A stretch of DNA of 64,000 nucleotides from Salvia splendens. Its lineage: Eukaryota; Streptophyta; Magnoliopsida; Lamiales; Lamiaceae. A program made the position numbers and the translations under genes. Shown piece by piece: positions 36,889-48,123 of the stretch (positions are counted from its first letter, which is position 1; each line of letters opens with the position of its first letter). Under the pieces are notes generated by a model. That model saw only the letters and a program-made list of their open reading frames with translations. It did no database searches and was not told where the DNA came from. Where the stretch lies: contig NC_056048.1 in assembly GCF_004379255.2 (NCBI RefSeq), positions 5,800,001 to 5,864,000 on the forward strand. Reading direction: 5' to 3'.

Positions 36889-37438
36889 AAAAAGAAGAAA
36901 ACTTTGCTGTTAATTACACGCACATAAATCACATAAAAAAGAGAGATCATGTTATTCATTTGGTTGTATGTGACAAACAAAAAAATTTAACATTGTTTAG
37001 CTAACTAAACATCCATCACATTCCGGCCTTCCCTTTGGATCGAGCCACCACCTCGACCATGTCCCGTTGGTGAAGAACAACACCATCCACACATTGGAGC
37101 CGAAAGGCCGCCAACGACTAAAGGCAATCGATGATAACCACCAACAATAGCCATGAGGGTCGATCGCACAGAGTCAATTGGGGATACAATAGCAGCTCAA
37201 TTTGGCTATCAATTTGCAGACAAGCTCATCATAAACGATGAGGGCAAATTAGGTAGTATAGAAAATGGGCAAATTTTAAACAAAAAAGAAAAAAATGTAA
37301 AAGCCTATATCTGCAACCCTTTCTGAGATCTTGAACACTATAAACACATACAATAAATCTTTATGGAACAGTATTAAATTTGGATCAGATTTAATTGGGC
37401 AGATTTCATTTGAAACAACTTGAACAGGCCCTAATTAA
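36889..37438. other. Intergenic, nothing recognised
   Basis: The stretch 37020-37200 is richer in G+C than its neighbours (CCACCACCTCGACC and similar). I find no open frame with recognisable protein motifs and no element ends. Confidence 0.4.
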
Positions 37439-38344
37439 GGTCATCCGCAATGCTATCATCCCTTAAATTTTTATTCATGAACCCCACTGTACTTTTTTAC
37501 TCCATCTTTTAACTAAGAGACGGAACCTGCAACCCTTCATCTCTTATCCGTAACTTAAATTACTATTCATTTAATTTCATTTTTTTTATTTCCAACAAAT
37601 TCAATTAATAAAAACACATTTCATTAAATAAAATAAAATTACAACATTACATTCTTAAAACAATAAAACAAAACATAATTAAAAATCCGAAAAAAATAAA
37701 AAATACATAATTTAATTTCTTCTGCCAAATTTTGCTCAAATGTGCTCCATTAGATCATCTTAGAGTTGGGCGTGGGCGATAGAGTCACGTGTCCTTGCCC
37801 GAATAGACAACCGTTCTTGTATAGAAGGGTGCACTCCACTTCGAGGCGGACTACTTGCGGTTGAGCTTCCGGGGGCTTCAGGATCCATTAGATCGATTAA
37901 ATTTGGGGGAAGAATAAAAGAGATGATTTCAGATGAAAATTGGAGAGGAAAGAGAGATGATTTGAGAGGATTAGATGTGTGTTGGTGTGTGAAATGATGA
38001 TGAAATAGGAGTATTTATAGAGTAAAAAAATATAAAATAAAAAAAGGAAAACGGTAAAAAACGGTAATATTACCGTTTTCGAATTTTTAAATTTTTTTTA
38101 TTAAATTGGAATTTAAAAAAAATGAATTATTGCGTCAGCGTGACGAAACCCACTCGCAGGCCGGCGAGTGGGCGTCACGCATGGCCCCAGAGCGCGCCAC
38201 GTCGCGGGAGCGTGGCGAGACGTCTCGGCGTGACGGGGGATCCAGCGGGATGGTGACGGGACTTGACGCTGCAACGCGTCCCGCGCTCGTCTCGTCACGG
38301 AGGGACGGGACTCGTGCCACCCGCATAACGCTTTGCGGGTGGCC
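37439..38344 (-). mobile_element. PIF/Harbinger-type deletion derivative
   Basis: The 906-bp element has ends GGTCATCCGCAATGC and the complement of GGCCACCCGCAAAGC, flanked by TAA on both sides (37436-37438 and 38345-38347). On the minus strand it keeps a TATA box (TATAAATA near 38016), a leader and a short frame (37888-37760, about 42 codons) opening MDPEAPGSST. Just after its stop, the translated sequence reads DDLMEHIWAKFG if one stop is ignored, which resembles the tail of Harbinger transposases. The middle of the gene appears deleted. The protein resemblance is from memory. Confidence 0.7.
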
Positions 38345-38347
38345 TAA

Positions 38348-40448
38348 GAGCATCCACTATAGCCCCGGAGGGGGCGACGCCGGGGCGACCTATAGTGAGC
38401 GGGACGTCCGCCCCAAGGCGGACGAAAAATTGGGGGCGGACGAGGCGTCGGTGATTACGGGGCGAGGACGCGGCGGTGGGGGATAGGCGCGCCGGTCTAT
38501 AGTTGGGCGGCGGTCGGCGCGCCTATCCGGGGCGGACGTCCGATATAAAAAAAAATTCCAAAAATTAACCCTATAAATACCACTCCTCTACCATCCATTT
38601 ACACCATTTGCACACACTCTCCCTTCATTCACTATCTACACTTTCACTCTCTAAAAATGCACGGTGGAGACGACGAATCACCCGGCTCTCACGAATGGGG
38701 ATATGGCGGCAATCCTTCCCAGCCGTCGGGGATATGGCGGCTATTCGTCTTAGCCGTCGGGATATGGCGGCTATCCTTCTCAGCTGTCGGGATATGGCAG
38801 CTCTTCGTCCCAGCCATGGAGTTGGAGTCAATCTCCCCTGCCGTGGGCATCGAGTCCAACTCCTCCACCATCTCAGCCGTGGAGGCCTTCTCCCACGCCC
38901 CAACCTTTGCCGAGGAATCTGAGTCGCTCGGCGTTTGGAGATTACAGACTCAACCTCGACGCCCTTAACCATCCGCGTCCGGAGACCCCTTTCCAATCCA
39001 GCAGCACTCCTTTCACTGGCGAAGATCAATACACACTGGATACGATGTTCGGTCTGCTCAGTTCCGGCGTACCGGATATGCCCGTTGCGACGATAGTCGG
39101 GGGGTCCGAAGGGGCTGGCTCGGGCAGTGGCGGTGGAGGCGGCGGAAAAGGTGGCGGCCATCGCAGTGTCGGTGGCGGCTCGGGCAATGTCAGCGGCGCT
39201 GGCGGATCGGGCAGCAGCGTCGACTCCGGTGGTGGCGGTTCAGGCAGCGGCTCAGTGGCCGGAAACAGACGGGGTGTCCACTACACCATAGCGGAGTCCA
39301 TTGCTGTGTCGAGGGCGTGGGATGCCGCCACATCCGACCTCATAGTGGGCACCGATCAGACCGAGGTGAGCTTTTGGAAGCGCGTCCTGTTGGCGTACAA
39401 CGAGTTCAAACCTCGCGGCGCCAGAGAGCGTGACGCGGAACAGCTCCGCAAGAAGTGGTCTAGGATTCTGCCGGCCACCAGGCAGTTCGCGGGCATATAC
39501 CAGAACAACCTGCTCCACGCGGAGAGTGGCCGAAGCGAAGCTGACGTGAAGGCACTGTCGATGGGCCAATACAACACGGAGGGTTGGCCGAAGTTCACAA
39601 TGTGGGAGGAGTATCTTGTTCTCGAGGACTCTCCGAAATTCAAGGTCATCTGTGAGCAAGAGCAGGCTCCGGCGCCGAAGCGGACAAGACACAACATTGC
39701 CGGGGACTACAACAGCTCGCAATCGTTCGACCTGAACGAAGAGCAAGCCGAAGAGCCCTCCGCTACACACTCTAGGTGTGCCCGCCCTTCGGGGGAATAT
39801 GCCTCTATCCGACGCGCTAGAGAAGCTGGAGGTTCCTCCCGCCGATCGTCGGCAGCGTCTGGATCGCGCGCCCCGCAGCCAGCGCCTATACCGCCGCCAA
39901 TGGTCCCTATTGCCAGCGAGGTCTTGAGGGATAACGTATATGTGCAGCTGATGCACGAAATGCATGAAGTCTGCAGCAAATACGAGGCCGCAACTGACCC
40001 GTTCATCAAGAATATATACTCCGACCTCATACGTCGGATCCAGCGCCGTCTACGCTTGGCTGATGAGGGTCCTGGGGCAGCAGCGGCCGACGGCAACGAG
40101 GGACACGGAGAAGACGGAGAAGAGGAGGAGGAATCGGACTCCGCCACCGATTAGACGGTGGCGGCGTTTTTTATATGTATTTTGTTTTAAATGTTCGTTA
40201 TATAATTTTACCTTTGTCAATACAACAAATATTCGGTCGCAATTACCTCGTTTTATAATTATTTCAATTCAGCTCATTTTAAAAATAAACGAAAAAATTA
40301 AAATGAAAATTGGTTATAAAATTTCGGGATATTGAAAGTGTCCGCATAAAAAGGTGGAAATAAAAATTTGGGGTTGTGGACAAATAAATTGAGACTATGG
40401 ATAAAAAAGGGCAGGGCTATGCGGGACGTCCGCCTATAGTGGAGGCTC
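38348..40448 (+). mobile_element. PIF/Harbinger-type element carrying ORF1 only
   Basis: The 2,101-bp element starts GAGCATCCACTATAG and ends CTATAGTGGAGGCTC, flanked by TAA on both sides (38345-38347 and 40449-40451). Inner ends share GGGACGTCCGCC in inverted orientation. It has its own TATA box (TATAAATA, 38572-38579) and the ORF1 at 38657-40154. No DDE transposase gene is present, so it would need one from elsewhere. Confidence 0.85.
38657..40154 (+). pseudogene. Harbinger ORF1 (Myb/SANT-like DNA-binding protein), damaged at the N-terminus
   Basis: An uninterrupted frame runs from about 38772 to TAG at 40152-40154. It holds a Gly/Ser-rich stretch, then a Myb/SANT-like (trihelix-type) domain (SIAVSRAWDAATSDL, FWKRVLLAYNEFKP, QLRKKWSRILPATRQFAGIY), a segment with WPKFTMWEEYLVLEDSPKF, and an acidic C-terminus (EDGEEEEESDSATD). 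This is the usual ORF1 of plant Harbinger elements, often annotated as a host protein. The natural start is probably ATG 38657. That frame is broken by one extra G in the G run at 38728-38731 and by TAG at 38751-38753, where the repeat pattern (SQPSGYGG) predicts CAG. A shorter protein starting further downstream could still be made. Confidence 0.8.
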
Positions 40449-40451
40449 TAA

Positions 40452-40704
40452 TATCCAAAACATAAAGATTTGATCATAAAAGCTGCTGCTACTACTACTA
40501 CGCTAGCTATTGCGGTGAAAAAGGTAGAATGAAATTGTAGAGTAAATCACGACGCTTGTCGGTGCTCCAAGCTAACGTATCAGGCGCAGACCCGAATACC
40601 CGGCCCCATTAACCCGTACTTTTACGACCACCTTTCTCCACAACCATAAAACCACCTTCAACCACCACTCCTCCCGCCGCTCCTCCTCCCATCATCACCC
40701 AAAA
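40452..40704. other. Promoter and 5' UTR region of the GT34 gene
   Basis: This is the gap between the Harbinger element end and the GT34 start codon. The last 100 bp are C-rich (ACCACCACTCCTCCCGCC), typical of a plant leader. No clear TATA box was picked out. Confidence 0.4.
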
Positions 40705-41986
40705 ATGGACCAATCCCACTTCGTAATGCCGAAGCGCCCCAAAACGGCGTCGTTCATCTCCGACTCCTACCGCCTCACCGCCGGCTCTCTCGTCGCTTTC
40801 ATGGTCGTCTGGACCATCTGGTCTTCCTTCCCCCCAACCCCAATTCTCACTCTTCCCGCCGCCAAAATATCCACCGCCGCCGCCCCCGACCTGAGCTACG
40901 CCTCGCCGGAGCGAAACTTCTACGACGACCCGAAGCTGAGCTACGCAATCGGGTCGGCGCCGGTGAGGAAATGGGACGAGAAGCGGCGGGAGTGGCTCCG
41001 GCAGCACCCGAGCTTCGGGGCCGGGTCGGCGACCCGGATCGTGATGGTGACCGGGTCGCAGTCGGAGCCGTGCAAGAACCCGGGCGGCGACCACCTCCTC
41101 CTGAAGCTGTTCAAGAACAAGGTGGACTACTGCCGGCGCCACGGCATCGACATCTTCTACAACAACGCCCTCCTCCACCCTCAAATGTTCTCCTTCTGGG
41201 CCAAGACTGCCGCCGTCCGCGCCGCCATGCTGGCCCACCCGGAAGCGGAGTGGATCTGGTGGGTCGACTCCGACGCCGCCTTCACCGACATGGACTTCCT
41301 CCCGCCGCTCCCCCGCTACAAGGACTTCAACATGGTCGTCCACGGCTGGCCTCTCCTCCTCCAGCAGAGGCACACGTGGACGGGCATCAACGTCGGCGTC
41401 TTCCTCATCAGGAATTGCCAGTGGGGGCTTGACTTGCTCCACGTGTGGGCCAGCATGGGCCCACAATCCCCCGACTACGATAAATGGGGGAAAATCCTCA
41501 GCTCCGTCTTCAAAGACAAGATCTTCCCGGAATCCGACGACCAATCCGGTTTAATCTATTTGTATTTAAAGGAAAAAGAAAAATGGGGGTAACAAAATCT
41601 TCGTGGAGGGAGAGTACTATTTCGAAGGGTACTGGCTCGAAATTGTAGGGAATTTCGACAATATCACGGCGAGGTATGATAAGATTGAGAGGAATGTGGG
41701 GGCGCTGCGGCGGAGGCACGCGGAGAAGGTGAGCGAGGGCTATGCTAGGGTGTGGGAGGAGCAGCTGAAGGGGAGCTGGAGGAGGCCGTTCGTCACGCAC
41801 TTCACGGGGTGCCAGCCGTGCAGTGGGGCCCACAACCAGATGTATTCCGGCGAGAGCTGCTTTGATGCGATTACAAGGGCGCTTACGTTTGCGGATAATC
41901 AGGTGCTTAGGAATTATGGGTTCGTGCACCCGGATTTAGAGGATCCCTCCACTGTCAAGCCGCTTCCTTTTGATTATCCTGCTTGA
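40705..41986 (+). pseudogene. GT34 glycosyltransferase with one-base frameshift
   Basis: Two overlapping frames together make a GT34 protein of about 426 aa. The first frame (from ATG 40705) has a type-II membrane anchor at about residues 24-44 (LTAGSLVAFMVVWTIW), then FYDDPKLSYAIG, VMVTGSQSEPCKNPGGDHLL, the metal-binding DSD motif at residues 188-190 (WWVDSDAAFTDMDF) and GVFLIRNCQWGLDLL. It runs into TAA just after a run of five Gs at 41585-41589. The second frame (41590-41986) continues the family sequence (IFVEGEYYFEGYW, PFVTHFTGCQPCSG, ADNQVLRNYGFVHPDLED). One G too many in the run explains the break; it could be a real mutation or a sequencing error. The family is galactosyl-/xylosyltransferase of the Golgi. 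The best match in memory is the GT6/GT7 (MUCI10, galactomannan) branch, as for the gene at 49232-50407. Confidence 0.88.
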
Positions 41987-42471
41987 TTAAAGTTTTTCCC
42001 ACCAATTTTTCTTTCTTTTTTTTTAACTTTATCAATCTTTACTAGAAAAATGTACTAATGGTTATATGGAATATATATCTTGTGAGACGTATATAAGTAA
42101 TTAAAGCTAAACTTGAATGCCTTTACCAGTCTGTGCCGGTTTGAAACAGTCTTCATCATTTAATGGAATAAGTAGTTATTTCAATCAAATGCAAAATATG
42201 TGCTTTTTTATAGTATAGTACTTTGTTCTAGACTCATAATAAAATTGATTTGGTGTAACATTTTCAAATATCTAGATGGAAATTGGAATATATTTGGAGG
42301 AAGAACTATTGGCGATGGCAATTCGATTGAGAAGATTGTTCTATGTTGCCAACTTCTCCAAACTTTTTGCAATTGGTCTTATATGCTTATTGACGCACGT
42401 GCTTTTTTTATGCAGACACACACACACACACGTAGGCGATGTATACATCTCCAAATATATCATAACCATTA

Positions 42472-44754
42472 GAGCATCCGCAATGGCGGACGTCAACGCG
42501 GAATTCCCACGGATATGCCGGAATTCCGTGGCGGACGTCCGCCATTGTGCATACCGGGTGCGGATACGAAATTCCGAGGAGGACGTAGCAGGTCCGCGGA
42601 GTTTAGAGGAATTCCGCGCGGAATTCCGTCCTGACGTCCGCCATTGCGTGGACTGTCACGGAATTCCGCACGGAATTCCAGTGTGTTGCATTAAATGTTT
42701 TTTTTCTATAAATACATCTCGTTGAACTTCATTTCATTCACACCACTTGTTTTAACGAGTATCTCTCTCTCTAAATACCTTTGTTTCGAATCATCAATGG
42801 AGCACCACAATAGCGATTCTTCTTCCGCCTCGAGCGATTCACCGGCACCGCATTTTCCGATCGGCAGGAGTACGCAATTTTCCCAGTCGATGTCCCAAAT
42901 TCTGGGGATGCTGCCCCAATCTCAAATGCCATCGGGCATGATGCCGGGGTACTACAACATGTACCCACAGTGGTATGGGATGATGCCCCAGATGCCGGGG
43001 GTGATGCCCCAGATGCCGGGGATGATGATGCCCGGGATGATGCAAGGATCGCCTGGCGCTTCGGGGGAGTTGGTCGGGGGTCCCCCAATCGCCGGTGGAC
43101 AACGTCTATCGGCCCTTTATGGACTTACTGTCGACGGACAATCCGATGAGTTCTCCTCTCGAGACTCAGTTCACTGGCATCGACACGTTCTCGTTCGAGG
43201 AGTTGGGGCTTTCTCCGATCCGGGAGACTCCGCCGGCGCCAGAGAGGAGGGGGAGGACAGGGCGAGGGAGGAGAAGGGGACGGGGCGTCCCAGTGTACGC
43301 TGCTGACGTGGGGGAGGGATCCAGCCAGTCCAAGAGGACCATCTGGAGCTCGGACGAGTGCGTCGCGCTCGCGAGGCGTGGATCAGTGCGGTTGAGGATC
43401 CATACGTCGGGGGCGAACTAGCACATCGACCGGATGTGGTGGCGCATTAGCCAGAGCTACCTCCAGTTCAAACCGCCAACGGGGAAGGCCCACAACTCGG
43501 AGCAATGCCAGAAACAGCGGGATCGGTTGAAGAAGCCGCTCAGCTGATTTTCCGGCATTTACACAAACAACCTCCGCTCGGCAACCAGCGGCATGTCCGC
43601 CGAGGATGTTAAGCTGCTGTCTCACCAGCAGTTCCCCAACTCCGAAAAGGGCTTCGGGGAATTCAAATATTGGGAGGTGTATCTCGCGGTGCAGGATTCG
43701 CCAAGTTCACTACGGGTGTGGAATCCGGCTGGCCGAAGCGGACGAGGATCAGCGCATCCGGAGAATACAACAGTAGTGTTGGTTCCGCTGAACCCTCCCC
43801 CCGCCGATGCAGAGTTCCCCACTCCCACATCTTCGGCTCGCCGCCGTTGCCCGATTGGGAAAAGGTCCGCGGCGCGTTTGTCGAGGGGAAGTCCTAGCGG
43901 ATCCGCCAGGCTCAATCGGCAGCACCCACCCAAAATGATCCGGATCCCGAGAACCCCTCCTCTGCCCGCATCGCCGTACATGACGCATTGTTATGTGGGA
44001 TGCAGGAATGGCGCCAAGCGACCGACTCCCACTACAAGCGGAAGCTTAGACCACTCCTCAACAGTATGCGCCGCGACTTGGGGTTCGACGCGATGTCAGA
44101 TAGCGGCGGCGGGGACGGCGAGGGAACCGACGGTGGGGAATCCGAGGAGTGAGGAGCTGGTTTTTATTTAAAAAATAATGTACTTTTTTTAATCAAGTAT
44201 GTTTTTTTAAATAAAGTGGCTGAATTTTCTCTGTATTCGTGTTGAAATTTTTAATTCCGGAAAGTGTTTAATTTGTTAATTTGTGAATTTTGTTTGTTGT
44301 GGGAATTCCGCAGGGAATTCCACCACTGTGCAGTGGAAATTCCGTATGACGTGGCAGAGTAGTGGGAAGTCCTTATGACGTGGCAGGAGGTGTTTTTGGG
44401 AATTCCGCCGGGACATCCGCAATGGCGAATGTCCCGGCGGACGTCGGACCGGCGTGCCAGACGTCCGCGCTGGACGTCCGCCATTAAGCAGCATGCATAC
44501 GGATACGAACATCCGCTGCGGACACCGGAGTTCCGCGGCTTTCCGGGACGTCCTTCGGGATGTCCGCCATTGCATTGACACGACTGACGTCCCGGCGAAC
44601 GTCCTGATTTTTTATTTTTTTTGTGGATGTTCGTCGGGATGTCCTTGCGGATATCCGTCATTGTGTAGTGGGATGTCCTTATGACGCGGCAGAAGGTGTT
44701 TTTGGGAAGTCCGTCGGGATGTCCGCAGGGACATCCGTCCCATTGTGGATGCTC
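42472..44754 (+). mobile_element. PIF/Harbinger-type element with decayed ORF1
   Basis: The 2,283-bp element starts GAGCATCCGCAATGG and ends CATTGTGGATGCTC, flanked by TTA on both sides (42469-42471 and 44755-44757). Both subterminal regions are full of GGACGTCCGC- and GGAATTCCG-type palindromes. A TATA box (42707-42714) precedes the ORF1 remnant. It encodes no transposase. The gap 41990-42468 between the GT34 gene and this element holds a short CA repeat near 42418 and nothing else recognised. Confidence 0.85.
42797..44152 (+). pseudogene. Harbinger ORF1 remnant, several frameshifts and stops
   Basis: The start (MEHHNSDSSSASSDSPAP) leads into a Met/Pro/Gln-rich stretch. A frame change near 43090 leads to VYRPFMDLLSTDNPMSSP and KRTIWSSDECVALA. 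After another shift near 43380 comes DRMWWRISQSYLQFKPPTGKA, the Myb/SANT-like domain. In-frame stops appear at about 43420 (TAG where CAG is expected) and about 43545 (TGA where CGA is expected), followed by FSGIYTNNLRSATSGMS and FKYWEVYLAVQDSP. The layout parallels the ORF1 at 38657-40154. It cannot make a full protein. Confidence 0.8.
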
Positions 44755-46677
44755 TTAGAAAAAACATTTTACTACCCAATAAACCCATTTTTTTCTTATT
44801 TGGCGGCTTATATTTTCAAAATCATCATTTTACTTTTGATTTACACATTTTGTGTACATAAAATGACTTAGTAATAGTTAAAAAAAACACACAAATCTCT
44901 ATCTGCCTTCTTTCATACAGTAAGTAAACTAGGTGTTTCATTTCTATATTAATTTTTTCAATATGAATTGTATTGATTTCCAGTGTTGGTTAAGAACTTA
45001 AGATAAAGTGCCTTTGTATAATTTCTTCAATTTTAGTAATTGTGTTGATTTCCAGTGTATAATGAGCAGTGATTAATAAATATTTATGAGGAATTATGTC
45101 GTCCGTATTTATTAGGTACATGTGATATGCACAGGTGGTGCGCCGCCATCCCCTGCTCGATTAATTCTATGTTTTGTAAATGTTGGACCTCGGCTTACAT
45201 TCGTACCACATCTTATATGGAGTCTAGAAGTTAAATAGTAGTAGTAGTAACTCAACTCGGTCATAAATTTTGGGAAAATAATGGCATTGTCTCGAGGTTC
45301 TCAAAACAATGTCGTTCATTTAAACACCTGGTATGTCCATAAATAGTAGGAAATGGTCGATTTAAGGGAGGTGGATAAAATCTAAGTAAGCACTTGCATA
45401 AGTTATTACTAATACTCCATTTGTTTCATAAAAATACTAGTATATCTTGAGATAAACGGGTTTTAATTGCATAATTGTTAAAGTAGGAAAGCTATAAAAA
45501 GGGAAAAAGTGATTGAAGCGTTGTTCATGGAAATAAAGCTCACTTCATTAGAGGGAAAAAGTTTCTACAAAAAATAGAAATACCTATTTTTATAAGACGG
45601 AACAAAATGACAAAATTAGTCTTTTTTTATGGGACAAATTAAATTTCATTAGGCCATCTTCAACTATTACATCATTCGCGAATACATTTTTCAGTAAATA
45701 TCATACTATTAACTAAGTGATTTAACTCCAATTATTTAGTCAAAGCTCAAATTCAAAATAACATTATCTACTCACTTTTTATACCTTTTTGCGATCATAA
45801 CTATACTTTTTTAAAACTAAATTCCTATTGACCTCACAACACTTTATCAAAAATATTTAAATAATAATAATAATATCTACGTATTAATATATTTATATAC
45901 TCTATTAAATTAAAATTACACAATTTAAAAATTAAATTATACTACTATTAAACATGCTATAATAACATAAACTAAAATTTAAACGAATTTAAAGATACTT
46001 CAATTACGTAAACATACATTATTTATAGTTTGTAATTTATTTATCTGTCTTCTTTTTTATAGTAATACTTTGGCTCGTGTTTTCTTTTTATATATATTTT
46101 AATTATTAATTATTAATTATTAATATTACTTCAACTATTATTCTCTAAATTTTATATATATTAAGTAAATTCGGAAAATTAAATAAATGACATTAATTAT
46201 TACATTAAATCAAGTAATTAATTTCATTAATCAAATCTATTTCAATATACTAATTTCTTTATTTCTCTTCCGCCCTTTTCTCATTGTGAAAAATATACAA
46301 CGAATTGAGTTATAAAGTAATAAATAAAAATTTGAAAACGTATTGGATTTGTAATAGTACATATCTAAAAATGAATTTTTACTTGTAAAAAATTTAAAAC
46401 AGAATGAATTGGAGTACTATTCACTTGTCCCATTTTCGATTTTGTGATGGTAGGGGAGATGGGTTAGATACTAAATATTCAGTATTATATGCAATGTAAA
46501 GTTGTTTTACCGATCATGTAAAGCATGTGAACTAAGGTTTCATGATGATTATGTATGTTGTTTTCTGCCTCTTACTTTTCAATCTGTCACCTTTCAATTG
46601 TGCATGCCAAATTAAAGCTGAAATTAATGCGTGTATACTTAAATTTTGTTCTTGCATGCTAACAAATTTAATCAAAC

Positions 46678-46745
46678 CGCATGATTAGCGCAGCGGATAT
46701 TCAAACACGAATCTCATGAGGTCGATACTTTTTATTCCACCGCAC
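46678..46745 (+). repeat. tRNA-derived SINE-like sequence
   Basis: TGATTAGCGCAGCGGATATT resembles an A box and GAGGTCGATAC a weak B box at tRNA-like spacing. It is not a functional tRNA. Confidence 0.35.
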
Positions 46746-47360
46746 TCTCTTTTTCTGTCGATTACTTTGTTATTTCTGTTAAAGTAAGTGCACTCAATAA
46801 CTCTACTATCACTAAGTAAAAATATGAGATATTCCCACTTTAAAAATAGCCCAGCAATGTAAAATAAATATTGAAATCATCTCAAGAATTAGACTTGAAT
46901 AATTTTATTCTATTACATTAAATTATTTGTTTGACTGATTCCTATAGTATTTATGGTATATAAATAAATAGCAATTAATTTATTTAATTCTTGATCTTTT
47001 CCCTTCAGTGTTTGATTCATCTTGATTGCTTGATTTTGATTGATTTATCCAATACTATGTTTAATAAAAGAAATATGCGTTTTGTACAATGGTTTAAGCT
47101 CAAGATTCGGAATAATTTATCAAAATCCCTAGCCATCCTCTCGCAATTGGACATTTTTCAGATAAGCGTTTGCCAATTTTAGGTTATTATATTTTATGAG
47201 CTAACTCTAGCTAATCATATTTTACAAATATGATTCATATTGGCTAATTTTATACCCTTAACCTAATTTTACTTATATATTGGCAACGATAATCAAGATT
47301 AATGTTATTATAATTGAAATTTACGGTCTTTTAATAGTATTTTTAGGACTTATATATTTA

Positions 47361-47510
47361 CCGTTTAAAAATTGACGGAATTGTTAGTGTATGACCAATT
47401 GTGATCTAAGTTGAAATGTTTAGGATGCAAAAATTCAAAAGATAAAGTATAGTACCAAGTCCAAAATCATAAAATTGACATATGTTCAGGACCAGTTTTG
47501 GCATGTACTC
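47361..47510 (+). repeat. Fragment of the 1969-2763 fold-back family
   Basis: TGACCAATTGTGATC, AAAAATTCAAAAGATAA and CATATGTTCAGGACCAGTTTTGGCAT follow the same order as at the right end of the element at 1969-2763. Only the right arm is present. Confidence 0.85.
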
Positions 47511-48123
47511 ATTTTAGGTACTTATTTTATGAATAATCATCATTATATTAATATTATAGCAATTAATTTTAGACTTTTCAAAAGATTTCTAAAAGATGTA
47601 AAGAAAAGCAAACCGACATGTATGAAACGAAATAAAATTGCGTTTCATTCTTATTATAACCGAAGTATATTCTCTTATGCTCTTTGGCACATAAGAGTGA
47701 ATCATCCAATTTTTATTTTTTGTCAGTCCATCAATAAATATCTTATTTTATTTTTATTGCTAAATGGACACCTTATTCAATTCACATTTTATTATAAAAC
47801 TAATATATAAAAGCAGGATCCACCTCTCACTTATTTTTTCTATCCACTTTTTTATAAAGTCAAACATTATTTTAAAACCCAAGTCGGTTAAATATGAGAC
47901 ATTTATTCATGGACGGGAGAGTATTAAACAAGTAAAAATTTAGTAGTATGGACTAACTGATCATATTAGCATATGATATGTCTAGCCAATCCAATTAGAG
48001 TTACTAACTCTGACAAATGTAGCTATTTCCAAAATGCAACAATTGGGAATTCAAATATCAACGTACTTTTGTATGCTCTAAACAAAATTAAGCAGATTAT
48101 ATGACATCAACAAGAGTCAAGAG

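Larger units (their letters stand above)
44758..48115. other. Intergenic, A/T-rich, with element fragments
   Basis: There are no genes here. Degraded Stowaway-like stretches lie at about 45414-45605 (starts CTCCATTTGTTTCATAAAAA, ends TTTTTATAAGACGGAAC) and about 47725-47925. A SINE-like sequence is at 46678-46745, and a fragment of the fold-back family is at 47361-47510. The rest shows nothing recognisable. Confidence 0.5.

Noticed and set aside
39252..39965. 237-codon open frame on the minus strand
   Set aside because: It is antisense to the Harbinger ORF1 and has no recognisable domain.
40609..41544. 311-codon open frame on the minus strand
   Set aside because: It is the antisense shadow of the GT34 coding sequence, made possible by high G+C at third positions. 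It has no protein motifs.
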